Shown: positions 15,454 through 23,387 of the stretch, piece by piece
How positions within the stretch are numbered: position 1 is the first letter of the stretch
How the letters are laid out: each line of letters begins with the position of its first letter
NCBI RefSeq assembly: GCF_014648075.1
Contig: NZ_BMQK01000018.1
Coordinates: 1-64,000, forward strand
Reading direction: 5' to 3'
DNA: 64,000 nt
Source: Streptomyces ruber
GTDB taxonomy: Bacteria; Actinomycetota; Actinomycetes; Streptomycetales; Streptomycetaceae
Notes under the pieces: generated by a model
Database searches by the model: none
What the model was told of the DNA's origin: nothing
The model's input: only the letters and a program-made list of their open reading frames with translations
Translations under genes and position numbers: made by a program

Positions 15454-17757
15454 ATGGAACCTGTGAACGAAATGGGGAAGTGGCATGGTTCGGCACCGCG
15501 AGAGGCAGTCGGTCCACAGCCGTGGGCCGCGTCGTCACGCATGGACCGCCTGAACCAGGTCGCGGAGCTGTTCGCGGAATGCCTCGGGTGTGATGAGGAG
15601 GCGGCGCGCACGTACACGCGGCGACTCCTCGAAGAGCCCGTCGCGCAGTCGCCCCCGGGCTCCTCCGGCGGCGGCTCGCGGCCGGCGGCTGCGGGCGGCC
15701 CGGTGACGCAGGACGGTGCCGGCGGAGCCCGGCGGACGGCCGCGGGCGACAGCGACGTCCCGGACGGCCACGAGATGCTCGCGGAGGTGAGCCGTGCACC
15801 GAGTCCCGTCGGACTGGCGCGACTCCTGCACGATCAGGTCCGGCCGCACGGCGCCTCGGCGGTGCTGCTGGCGGTCATCGACCGGCAGGGGGAACTTCGC
15901 ATGAGCGGTGTCGCCGGCGCATCGGCGCGGGAGGCCGACACCCGGTCGCGAATCCCACTGCGGTGCGTGCTCCCCCTCGCCCGGACGGCTCCCGAGGATC
16001 AGCTGCTGTGGATCGACGACGACAGCGGCGACCGGATCCTGGCGTGGGTCTCGTCCCGGAGCGGACCGTCGAGATCACCCGGTGACCGGGCCGGCGGCCG
16101 GGACAGCAGCTCTCCGGCGGAGCGTCTCCTGTGCGTAGTGATCGCTGTCTGGCCGGCCGGTCCGCCGCTGGAACCGGCGGTCCGGGAACGTGCGGAGGCA
16201 CTGACGGGGTCCGCCGGACGGAGGCTGTGCGGCCTGGCCGGCCGGGGACTTCCGGAGGAGGACCTGCATGCGCCGTGGCTCGCCGCGGTCCTCGATGTGA
16301 TCCCCATTCCCGCCGCACTGCTCTTCCCGATCCGGGACGCCCATGGCCGGGTCGTCGAATTCCACATCGACCGCTGCAACGGGCACGCCACGGACCTCCT
16401 GGGACGACCGCCCGAGCAGATCAACGGCGGCCGGCTCCTGGAGGTCCTCCCCGGCCTGAGCAACGCCGGCATCTTCGACGCCTACGTGAAGGTGCTGGAG
16501 ACCGGTACGCCCCTGCACCGCGAACCCTTCCCCTACGAGGAGCCGTTCCGCGGAGTGCGCTACCCCGCCGTGCTGAGCGTGCGGGCTCAGCGGATCGGTG
16601 GCGGGCTGCTGGTCAGCTGGCAGTTCCACGACGAGCAGGCCCGGATGGCGGCCCGGATCGACGACGCCGAAAGGCTGGTGGACCTCGCGTGGGCCGAGTG
16701 GAACCTGGTCACCGGCGAGATCACGTGGTCACCGCGCATGTACGACATCTTCGACCTGGATCCGGCGCTGGGCCCGCTCCCCCTGGACCGACTTTCCCGG
16801 CACGTTCGAGAGAACGACACCCCGGTCCTCACCCAGGCCGTGGAGACACTCTGCGAACAGCGTGAACCGGTGACGTTCGAGGTCCGCACGCGCCATGCCG
16901 ACCCCCCACGCCATGTGCGCGTCACTGCGGAACTGGTCCGGGACAGTCTCGGAAACCTGATCGCGGCACACGGAGTCGTCCAGGACGTCTCCGCCGCCCG
17001 ACGGATGGAGGCGGCGCTCGAAGCCTCACGCCGCGAGGCGGAACGTCAACGGCTGCGCATGGCCGAAGAGCTGCAACTGGCGCTGCTGCCCCGGCAGCAC
17101 AACAGACTCCCCGGCCTGTCGATGGCGCTGCGCTACCAGCCGGCGGAGGACAGTGCGCGCATCGGCGGCGACTGGTTCGAAGCGGCTCCGCTTCCCGACG
17201 GCCGGGTACTGATCGCCATCGGGGACGTCAGCGGGCACGGCCTGCTCGCGGCGGCGGGCATGGCGCAGCTGCGCCATGCCCTGCTGGGCATCGCGCATAC
17301 GGGCGCCGACGCGGCCCGCATCCTCGACTGCCTCAATCTCGTCGCCTATCACAGCCACGAGGAGACCGTGATGGCCACCGTGATCGTCGGGCACTTCCAC
17401 CCGCGCGACCGAACCCTCGCCTGGGCCCGGGGCGGCCACCCCCCTCCCGTCCTCGTCCGGGCGGGACAGGCCCGTGAGCTGCACAACGCCGACGGGATCT
17501 CACTGGGTGTCAGCCTGGATCCGGGATACGGGCTCGCAGCCGTCCGGCTTCAGCCCGGCGACCGCGTCATCCTCTACACCGACGGCCTGGTGGAACGCCG
17601 CGACGACCGGCGCGACGAGCGCTCGGCCCTGCTCCTGGACGCCGCCCGGCAAGGCGCCCTCGGCGGACCCGAGGAGCATCTCCAGACCCTGCTGTCCACG
17701 CTGGACACCAATCCGGAGGACGACACGTGCGTCATCGTCCTCCACGTGAGGAAGTGA
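15454..17757 (+). CDS. PAS-domain PP2C (SpoIIE-type) phosphatase
   Basis: A 767-residue soluble sensor phosphatase of the type that acts on anti-sigma-factor antagonists in Streptomyces. Residues about 90-270 look GAF-like, although part is low complexity. Residues about 275-390 form a PAS domain (VLDVIPIPAALLFPIRDAHG, NGHATDLLGRPPEQI). Residues about 400-525 form a second PAS domain (EWNLVTGEITWSPRMYDIFD, TFEVRTRH...HVRVTAEL), joined by a helix to the phosphatase domain at about 545-767. That domain shows LQLALLPRQ, IGGDWFEA, IGDVSGHGLLAA, GHPPPVLVR, LYTDGLVERR and DDTCVIVLHV. The usual GGDWYD is GGDWFE. The start is uncertain: ATGs at 15454, 15472 and 15541 are in frame. It ends 38 bp before the first hydrogenase-island gene and may be co-transcribed with it. 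Confidence 0.9.
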   Translation: MEPVNEMGKWHGSAPREAVGPQPWAASSRMDRLNQVAELFAECLGCDEEAARTYTRRLLEEPVAQSPPGSSGGGSRPAAAGGPVTQDGAGGARRTAAGDSDVPDGHEMLAEVSRAPSPVGLARLLHDQVRPHGASAVLLAVIDRQGELRMSGVAGASAREADTRSRIPLRCVLPLARTAPEDQLLWIDDDSGDRILAWVSSRSGPSRSPGDRAGGRDSSSPAERLLCVVIAVWPAGPPLEPAVRERAEALTGSAGRRLCGLAGRGLPEEDLHAPWLAAVLDVIPIPAALLFPIRDAHGRVVEFHIDRCNGHATDLLGRPPEQINGGRLLEVLPGLSNAGIFDAYVKVLETGTPLHREPFPYEEPFRGVRYPAVLSVRAQRIGGGLLVSWQFHDEQARMAARIDDAERLVDLAWAEWNLVTGEITWSPRMYDIFDLDPALGPLPLDRLSRHVRENDTPVLTQAVETLCEQREPVTFEVRTRHADPPRHVRVTAELVRDSLGNLIAAHGVVQDVSAARRMEAALEASRREAERQRLRMAEELQLALLPRQHNRLPGLSMALRYQPAEDSARIGGDWFEAAPLPDGRVLIAIGDVSGHGLLAAAGMAQLRHALLGIAHTGADAARILDCLNLVAYHSHEETVMATVIVGHFHPRDRTLAWARGGHPPPVLVRAGQARELHNADGISLGVSLDPGYGLAAVRLQPGDRVILYTDGLVERRDDRRDERSALLLDAARQGALGGPEEHLQTLLSTLDTNPEDDTCVIVLHVRK

Positions 17758-17795
17758 GCGATGACGCCCGGGACCCCGTGCGAGGGAGCACGCCC

Positions 17796-18398
17796 ATGAG
17801 CTTCTCCCCGGTCGGCGAGGCGGCCGTGCACCGCGCCTTCGCCCGTCGCGAGGCGGCCGCGCAGCACCTGGCGGACACCGCCGGGCAGGTGGCCGCGGTC
17901 TGCCGCGACATGGCCGCCCGATTCCGGCGCGGCGGCAAGCTGATCGTGTTCGGCAACGGCGAGTCGGCGGCCGACGCGAGCCACCTCGCGGTCGAGTTCA
18001 TGCATCCCGTCATGGTGGGGAAACGGGCCCTGCCGGCCGTGGCGCTCGGCAACGACTCGGCGACCCTGAGCGGAGTCGGCGCGCGGGAGGGGTTCGCCGG
18101 GGTCTTCGAGCACCAGCTGCGGGCATTCGCCGGCAGCGAGGACATCGCGCTCGGGATCTCGCCGGACGGCCGCTGCCGGAACGTACACCGCGGCCTGGCG
18201 GCGGCCCGGCGACTCGGCCTGCTCACCGTCGTCCTCAGCGGTGGCGTGCCGGAGGAGGCTCCCGCCGCCGACCATCTGCTGGTGGTGCCGGCCACCGATC
18301 CCCTGGTGGTCAAGGAGATGCACATGACCACCTACCACATGCTGTGGGAACTGGTGCAGGTTTTCCTTGAACAGTACGGGACGGAGCCGCCCGCATGA
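17796..18398 (+). CDS. SIS-domain protein, hydrogenase operon (first copy)
   Basis: A 200-residue sugar-isomerase (SIS) domain protein related to phosphoheptose isomerase GmhA. The phosphosugar loop reads KLIVFGNGESAADASHLAVEF where GmhA has GNGGSAADAQH. ALGISPDGRCRNVHRGLAAARRLGLLTVVLSGG is the second SIS strand pair. The end, KEMHMTTYHMLWELVQVFLE, resembles the GmhA C-terminal helix with its active-site His. The start ATG follows GAGGGAGC. Its stop overlaps the start of the small HypC-like gene (ATGA). As I recall, GmhA-like genes are reported with group 1h hydrogenases in actinobacteria, but their role is unclear. Two copies flanking a HypC-like gene suggest a heterodimer or a dedicated ligand-handling step (inference). 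Confidence 0.87.
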   Translation: MSFSPVGEAAVHRAFARREAAAQHLADTAGQVAAVCRDMAARFRRGGKLIVFGNGESAADASHLAVEFMHPVMVGKRALPAVALGNDSATLSGVGAREGFAGVFEHQLRAFAGSEDIALGISPDGRCRNVHRGLAAARRLGLLTVVLSGGVPEEAPAADHLLVVPATDPLVVKEMHMTTYHMLWELVQVFLEQYGTEPPA

Positions 18399-18670
18399 GG
18401 TCATGGGACGGCCGGGACCGGCCGGAATGCCCCGAGGACGTCTGCGTCACCTGCTCGGACGAAGCGCGCTTGCTGCGGGTCGTGAGGTCGCTGCCCGGCG
18501 ACATGGCGTTGGCCGCCGCCGACGGGTCGGCCGAGGAACCGGAGGAGATCAGCGTGGCGCTCGTCGTGGCGCCGGCCGGGACGACCGTACTCGTCCACGC
18601 CGGGGAGGCCATCGCGGCCGTGCCGGACGCCGCGCCGGGAGACACGAGGACGGGAGAGGTGGATGGGTGA
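18395..18670 (+). CDS. HypC/HupF-like hydrogenase assembly protein, divergent
   Basis: A 91-residue protein with a HypC-like barrel: CVTCSDEARLLRVVRSLPGD, then SVALVVAPAGTTVLVHAGEAIA, matching the HypC pattern V.V......A.V...G....V.L.......GDYVLVHAGFAI. In true HypC the protein begins MC with an essential Cys2. Here the CVTC motif is about 15 residues in, after an acidic stretch. A second, canonical HypC is encoded at 25422, so this copy probably has a separate role, perhaps with the SIS proteins that flank and overlap it on both sides. ATGA and GTGA overlaps indicate coupled translation. Confidence 0.75.
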   Translation: MRSWDGRDRPECPEDVCVTCSDEARLLRVVRSLPGDMALAAADGSAEEPEEISVALVVAPAGTTVLVHAGEAIAAVPDAAPGDTRTGEVDG

Positions 18671-19359
18671 CACGGATGGGTGACATGCCCGGCGGGATGC
18701 GGGAGCTGTATCCCTTCCTCTACGAGCGGCACGCCGATGCCGACACCGTGGTCGCCGAGGTGGCGGACGCCGTCCGGGAGAAGGCCGCCGAGATCACGGC
18801 ACTCCGGCGGGGTGTCGCGCACGGCTGTGCGCCGCGGATCGCCGCGTGCGCCGAAGCCATGGCGGAGCGGTTCGCAGCCGGGGGGCGTCTGTTCGTCTTC
18901 GGCAACGGCGGAAGCAGTACCGACGCCCAGGGCCTCGCCACCGTGTTCCTGCATCCGCCGGCCGGCTTCCGGGTCCTGCCCGCGCTCTCACTGACCAGCG
19001 ACGCGGCTGTCGTGACCGCGCTGTCCAACGACGTCGGTTTCGAAGCCGTCTTCGCGCGCCAGCTGGCGGCCCTGGCGCAGCCCGGAGACATCGCCGTCGG
19101 GCTGTCGACCAGCGGGGGCTCCGCGAACGTGGGGGCGGCCCTCCAGGTGGCGGCCGGGCGCGGCCTGCTCACCGTCGGCATGGCGGGCCACCACGGCGGA
19201 CTGCTGGCCGAACTCGACGCCCTGGACCATCTCTTCGTCATCCCGTCCGCTTCGGTCCACCGCATCCAGGAGGCGCAGACGACCGTGTACCACACCCTGT
19301 GGGAACTCACTCAGCTGAGGCTGCGCGCGGCACGGCCGACCTGCGGTGATACACGATGA
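18667..19359 (+). CDS. SIS-domain protein, hydrogenase operon (second copy)
   Basis: A 230-residue SIS-domain protein with GRLFVFGNGGSSTDAQGLAT (classical GmhA-type GNGGS loop), LSNDVGFEAVFARQLAALA, VGLSTSGGSANVGAALQVAA and the C-terminal helix VHRIQEAQTTVYHTLWELTQ. The GLSTSGGSxNV motif is closer to true phosphoheptose isomerases than in the first copy, where it is GISPDGRCRNV. The two copies are clearly related, but the first has a degenerate second loop, so one may be catalytic and the other structural (inference). I choose the GTG at 18667, which overlaps the previous stop (GTGA) and follows GGAGAGG; ATGs at 18676 and 18685 are alternatives. Its stop overlaps the small-subunit start. Confidence 0.87.
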   Translation: MTRMGDMPGGMRELYPFLYERHADADTVVAEVADAVREKAAEITALRRGVAHGCAPRIAACAEAMAERFAAGGRLFVFGNGGSSTDAQGLATVFLHPPAGFRVLPALSLTSDAAVVTALSNDVGFEAVFARQLAALAQPGDIAVGLSTSGGSANVGAALQVAAGRGLLTVGMAGHHGGLLAELDALDHLFVIPSASVHRIQEAQTTVYHTLWELTQLRLRAARPTCGDTR

Positions 19360-20447
19360 GCCGTCCTGCCGCGACTGACGGGAAATCCACGGAGGCCGAC
19401 GACCTCGTGGTCCACCTGCTGTGGATCAACGCCGGGCTCAGCTGCGACGGCGACTCGGTCGCGCTCACGGCCGCCACCCAGCCGAGCATCGAGGAGATCG
19501 CGCTGGGTGCCCTGCCGGGACTGCCGAAGGTCGCCCTGCACTGGCCGCTGCTGGACTACGAGTGCGGACCGGACGGCGGGGCCGACGCCTTCATCGACTG
19601 GTTCCACCGGGCCGGCCGCGGCGAGCTGGAGCCGTTCGTCCTGGTCGTCGAGGGCTCCGTACCGAACGAGGCGATCAAGCGGGAGGGGTACTGGAGCGGG
19701 TTCGGCATCGACCCGGCGACAGGTCAGCCCATCACCGTGTGCGAGTGGCTGGACCGGCTGGCGCCCAAGGCCACCGTGGTGCTCGCGGCGGGTACCTGCG
19801 CCGCGTACGGAGGCGTGCACGCGATGGCCGGCAATCCGACCGGCGCCATGGGCGTGCCCGACTATCTGGGCTGGGACTGGCGGTCGAAGGCGGACGTCCC
19901 GATCGTGTGCGTGCCGGGCTGCCCGGTCCAGCCCGACAACCTCTCCGAGACCATCGTCCACCTGCTCTACCAGATCGCCGGCCGGGCCCCCGCGATCCCG
20001 CTGGACGAGAACCTCCGTCCCGCCTGGCTGTTCGACCGGACCGTGCACGAGGGCTGCAGTCTGGCCGGCTACTACGAGCAGGGCGACTTCTCCGCCGTGT
20101 TCGGTCAGGACAGATGCCTGGTCAAGATCGGCTGCTGGGGCCCCGCGGTGAAGTGCAACGTGCCCAAACGCGGGTGGATCAACGGAGTCGGCGGCTGCCC
20201 CAATGTCGGAGGCATCTGCATCGCGTGCACCATGCCCGGCTTCCCCGACCGGTTCATGCCCTTCATGGACCAGCCGTCCGGCCTGCACACCCCGGAAACG
20301 GACGAGGGGCTGTACGGGATCCTCATCCGCACCCTCCGCGGCCTGACCCTGCACGACGTCGAGAAGGAACCGGAGTGGCGCCGCAGGGGCCACGAGCTGA
20401 CCACGGGCTACGAGCCCCCCTGGGAAGGAAGGGACGGACATGGGTGA
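19356..20447 (+). CDS. hhyS: [NiFe]-hydrogenase small subunit, group 1h-like
   Basis: The 363-residue electron-transfer subunit carries three iron-sulfur clusters that pass electrons from the NiFe site. Cluster ligands are visible in NAGLSCDGDSVAL, LAAGTCAAYGG and PGCPVQPDN for the proximal cluster, and in CSLAGYY, CLVKIGCWGPAVKC, GGCPNVGGICIACTMPGF for the others. The usual CxxC of the proximal cluster is CxxD here. As I recall, a 3Cys-1Asp proximal cluster is typical of the oxygen-insensitive, high-affinity group 1h enzymes. There is no twin-arginine signal peptide, consistent with a cytosolic or membrane-associated enzyme. The gene overlaps both neighbours. In Streptomyces such enzymes let spores and stationary cells oxidise atmospheric H2. 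Confidence 0.93.
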   Translation: MSRPAATDGKSTEADDLVVHLLWINAGLSCDGDSVALTAATQPSIEEIALGALPGLPKVALHWPLLDYECGPDGGADAFIDWFHRAGRGELEPFVLVVEGSVPNEAIKREGYWSGFGIDPATGQPITVCEWLDRLAPKATVVLAAGTCAAYGGVHAMAGNPTGAMGVPDYLGWDWRSKADVPIVCVPGCPVQPDNLSETIVHLLYQIAGRAPAIPLDENLRPAWLFDRTVHEGCSLAGYYEQGDFSAVFGQDRCLVKIGCWGPAVKCNVPKRGWINGVGGCPNVGGICIACTMPGFPDRFMPFMDQPSGLHTPETDEGLYGILIRTLRGLTLHDVEKEPEWRRRGHELTTGYEPPWEGRDGHG

Positions 20448-22209
20448 CGACGGTCTGGTCGAGATGGCGTGGGACCCCATCACCCGCATCGTGGGCAGCC
20501 TGGGAATCCACACGAAGATCGACTTCGGGCGCGGCCGGGTGGCCGAGTGCTACAGCACCTCGTCGGTCTTCCGCGGCTACAGCGTCTTCATGCAGGGGAA
20601 GGACCCCCGGGACGCGCACTTCATCACCAGCCGCATCTGCGGCATCTGCGGGGACAACCACTCCACGTGCTCGGTGTACGCGCAGAACATGGCCTACGGC
20701 GTCCGGCCGCCGGCCCTGGGGGAGTGGATCCTCAACCTCGGCGAGGCCGCCGAGTACATGTTCGACCACAACCTCTTCCAGGAGAACCTGGTCGGCGTGG
20801 ACTACTGCGAACGCATGGTCCGCGAGACCAACCCGGGTGTGTACGAACTCGCCGAACGCACCGAGGCTCCCCACGCGGCCGAGCACGGCCACCGGACCAT
20901 CGCGTCCATCATGCGCTCGCTCAATCCGCTCCAGGGCGAGTTCTACCGGGAGGCGCTCCAGGTCAGCCGCTCCACGAGGGAGATGTTCTGCCTGATGGAG
21001 GGGCGGCACGTGCACCCGTCGACCGTCTATCCGGGCGGTGTCAGCACCGTCGCCACGGTGCAGCTGTTCACCGACTACCTCACCCGCCTGATGCGCTACG
21101 TCGAGTTCATGAAGAAGGTCGTGCCCCTGCACGACGACCTGTTCGACTTCATCTACCAGGCCATGCCCGGGTACGAGGAGGTCGGCCGGCGCAGAGTGCT
21201 GCTCGGCTGCTGGGGCGCCCTCAACGACCCCGCGCACTGCGACTTCCGCTACCGCACCATGGCGGACTGGGGGCGCAGGATGTTCGTGACCCCGGGCGTG
21301 GTGGTCGACGGCCGCCTGGTGACCAGCAACCTGGTGGACATCAACCTCGGCATCCGCATCCTGCTCGGCAGCTCCTTCTACCAGGACTGGGACGACGGGG
21401 AGCCGTTCGTCACCGAGGACCCGCTGGGCAACCCGGTCGACCAGCGGCACCCTTGGAACCAGCGCACGGTCCCGCGGCCGCAGAAGCGCGACTTCGCGGA
21501 CAAGTACAGCTGGGTGATGTCCCCCCGGTGGTTCGACGGAAGCGAGCACCTGGCGCTGGACACCGGCGGCGGCCCGCTGGCCCGGCTGTGGTCGACGGCA
21601 CTGTCCGGTCTGGTCGACACCGGCCATCTCAAGGCCACGGGACACAGCGTCCTCATCCACCTGCCACGCACCGTCACCAAGCCCGAGGTCACCTTCGAGT
21701 GGAAGATCCCGGAGCACAACGGACAGCCGCTGAGCAACACCATCGAACGCAACCGGGCCCGCACCTACTTCCAGGCGTACGCGGCCGCGGCGGCACTGCA
21801 CTTCGCCGAACAGGCGCTGTACGAGGTACGAGCCGGGCGGACCGCGACCTGGACGCCCTTCGAGGTGCCCGACGAAGCCGTCAGCTGCGGATTCAGCGAG
21901 GCGGTCCGAGGCGCTCTCTCCCACCACATGGTGATCAGAGACGGCCTGATCGCCAACTACCACCCCTATCCGCCCACGCCGTGGAACGCCAGTGCGCGCG
22001 ACGTCCACGGCACTCCGGGGCCGTACGAGGACGCGGTGCAGAACACACCGATCTTCGAGGAGAACCCGCCGGAGACCTTCAAAGGCATCGACATCATGCG
22101 GACCGTACGCAGCTTCGACCCATGCCTGCCCTGCGGCGTCCATATGCACCTCGGCGCGGGCCGGGTGCTGCAGAAAACGCACTCGCCCACCGTCTACGGC
22201 GGGAGCTGA
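20440..22209 (+). CDS. hhyL: [NiFe]-hydrogenase large subunit, group 1h-like
   Basis: The 589-residue catalytic subunit binds the NiFe(CN)2CO centre. The N-terminal motif is TSRICGICGDNHSTCS, holding the first CxxC and the proton-path His. The C-terminal motif is FDPCLPCGVHMHLGAG. The residues after the HMH are the peptide removed by the maturation protease, so the cleaved tail here is long, about 20 residues. WDPITRIVGSLGIH near the start is the usual large-subunit beginning. The gene overlaps the small subunit by 8 bp, and the ATG follows GGAAGGAAGG. Both active-site cysteine pairs are intact, so the enzyme should be functional if matured by the Hyp proteins encoded downstream. Confidence 0.95.
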   Translation: MGDDGLVEMAWDPITRIVGSLGIHTKIDFGRGRVAECYSTSSVFRGYSVFMQGKDPRDAHFITSRICGICGDNHSTCSVYAQNMAYGVRPPALGEWILNLGEAAEYMFDHNLFQENLVGVDYCERMVRETNPGVYELAERTEAPHAAEHGHRTIASIMRSLNPLQGEFYREALQVSRSTREMFCLMEGRHVHPSTVYPGGVSTVATVQLFTDYLTRLMRYVEFMKKVVPLHDDLFDFIYQAMPGYEEVGRRRVLLGCWGALNDPAHCDFRYRTMADWGRRMFVTPGVVVDGRLVTSNLVDINLGIRILLGSSFYQDWDDGEPFVTEDPLGNPVDQRHPWNQRTVPRPQKRDFADKYSWVMSPRWFDGSEHLALDTGGGPLARLWSTALSGLVDTGHLKATGHSVLIHLPRTVTKPEVTFEWKIPEHNGQPLSNTIERNRARTYFQAYAAAAALHFAEQALYEVRAGRTATWTPFEVPDEAVSCGFSEAVRGALSHHMVIRDGLIANYHPYPPTPWNASARDVHGTPGPYEDAVQNTPIFEENPPETFKGIDIMRTVRSFDPCLPCGVHMHLGAGRVLQKTHSPTVYGGS

Positions 22210-22212
22210 ACC

Positions 22213-22755
22213 ATGGACGCACTGCGGGAGACCGAAGCCCGAGTGGCGCAGCTCGTCGCACAGCTCTCCGCGACGCCGCGGGTGGGTGAACGCGCCGAAG
22301 AACTCGTACGGCTGCTGATGCGGCTGTACGGGGCCGGTCTCGCCCGGATCACCGGGGTGCTGCCCCCCGACACGGTGGCGCGGCTGGCCGCCGACGATCT
22401 CGTGGGCAGCCTGCTGATCCTCCATGATCTGCACCCGAGCTCCACCGCGGAGCGGATCGGGAAGGCCCTCGACCAGGCCCGGCATCGACTGGCGACGCAC
22501 GCGGCGGACCTCGAGCTGCTCGGTGTGGAGGAAGGCGACGAAGGGGATGTCGTACGGGTCCTGCTGCGGGAGGAGCGCAGCGGCTGCCCCTCCTCCGTCG
22601 CCGAGGAGGTGATCGAGCGCGCTGTCCTGACGGCGGCGCCCGAGATCGCCGCGGTCCGGGTGCAGCGCCCGCCCCGGGAGCCGGACCTGCTGCAGATCCT
22701 GCCCGGTCCGCCGCGGGAGGATCCCGCGGCGCCTCGCCGGGAGGCGCGGCGGTGA
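22213..22755 (+). CDS. NifU-like accessory protein
   Basis: A 180-residue protein starting 3 bp after the large-subunit gene. The helical region LVRLLMRLYGAGLARITG and ADDLVGSLLILHDLHPSSTA match NifU-like accessory proteins in hydrogenase clusters. The C-terminal part VVRVLLREERSGCPSSVAEEVIERAVLTAAPEIAAVRV corresponds to the NifU C-terminal Fe-S scaffold domain. That domain usually has CGxC; here only one Cys remains (SGCPSS), so stable cluster binding as a monomer is doubtful. It may help deliver Fe-S clusters to the small subunit or act in electron transfer (inference). The last 40 residues are Pro/Arg-rich. Its stop overlaps the next start (ATGA-type). Confidence 0.8.
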   Translation: MDALRETEARVAQLVAQLSATPRVGERAEELVRLLMRLYGAGLARITGVLPPDTVARLAADDLVGSLLILHDLHPSSTAERIGKALDQARHRLATHAADLELLGVEEGDEGDVVRVLLREERSGCPSSVAEEVIERAVLTAAPEIAAVRVQRPPREPDLLQILPGPPREDPAAPRREARR

Positions 22756-23387
22756 CCGCGCGAGGCGGTCTGCGCCGGTACCTCGGGCCGCCCGTCGACG
22801 GCAGCGGCCGGACGGCGCGCTGCGAACTGTGCGACGCCGCCCTCGACGCCGGGCACGGCCACGCCGTGGACCTGGACGACCGGGGCCTGCTGTGCGTCTG
22901 CCGGGCGTGCCGGCTGCTGCTCGCCCAGCGAGGCGACAGGAGCGAGAGCACAGGCACGGCTCGTGGGCGGTACCGCACCGTCCCGGACCGGTACCACTAC
23001 GCTCCCGGACTCGCTCCCACCACCGCACAGTGGGAGGAACTGCAGATCCCGGTCGGTATCTGCTTCCTTCTGCGCAACTCCCGTCTGGACCGCCTGGTGG
23101 CGTTCTTCCCCAGTCCCGCCGGGGCCACCGAGATGCCGCTGCCGGACGTCAGCTGGCAACGGATCCTGGGGGCCGGACCGGACGTCGTCGCACCGGCCGA
23201 CGACGTCGAGGCGCTGCTCCTGCGACGCCGGAAGGCCGACGTCGAGTGCGCGCTGGTCCCCGTCGACGCGTGCTACCGGCTCGTGGGGAAGCTGCGGCTG
23301 CACTGGACGGGGTTCGGCGGTGGCGCCCGGGTCCACAGCGAGCTGGACGCTTTCTTCACGAGCCTGCGCGAGCGGGGCAGGCCATGA
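22752..23387 (+). CDS. DUF5947-type protein with a zinc-ribbon-like start
   Basis: A 211-residue protein that I believe belongs to DUF5947, found in actinobacterial hydrogenase loci. The N-terminal third has CELC (about residue 24) and, after VDLDDRGLLC, CVCRACRLLLAQRG, a rubredoxin- or zinc-ribbon-like CxxC...CxxC arrangement. The rest (WEELQIPVGICFLLRNSRLD, RLVAFFPSPAGATEM, ECALVPVDACYRLVGKLRLHW, GFGGGARVHSELDAFFTSL) is a mixed alpha/beta domain of unknown function. It overlaps both neighbours by 4 bp, so it is made with the hydrogenase. Electron transfer through a rubredoxin-like site is possible but unproven. Confidence 0.72.
   Translation: MTARGGLRRYLGPPVDGSGRTARCELCDAALDAGHGHAVDLDDRGLLCVCRACRLLLAQRGDRSESTGTARGRYRTVPDRYHYAPGLAPTTAQWEELQIPVGICFLLRNSRLDRLVAFFPSPAGATEMPLPDVSWQRILGAGPDVVAPADDVEALLLRRRKADVECALVPVDACYRLVGKLRLHWTGFGGGARVHSELDAFFTSLRERGRP

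Noticed and set aside
20323-23028. Very long open frame on the minus strand opposite the hydrogenase genes
   Set aside because: It is the antisense shadow of the large-subunit and neighbouring genes; it has no recognisable domains, while the plus strand is clearly coding.
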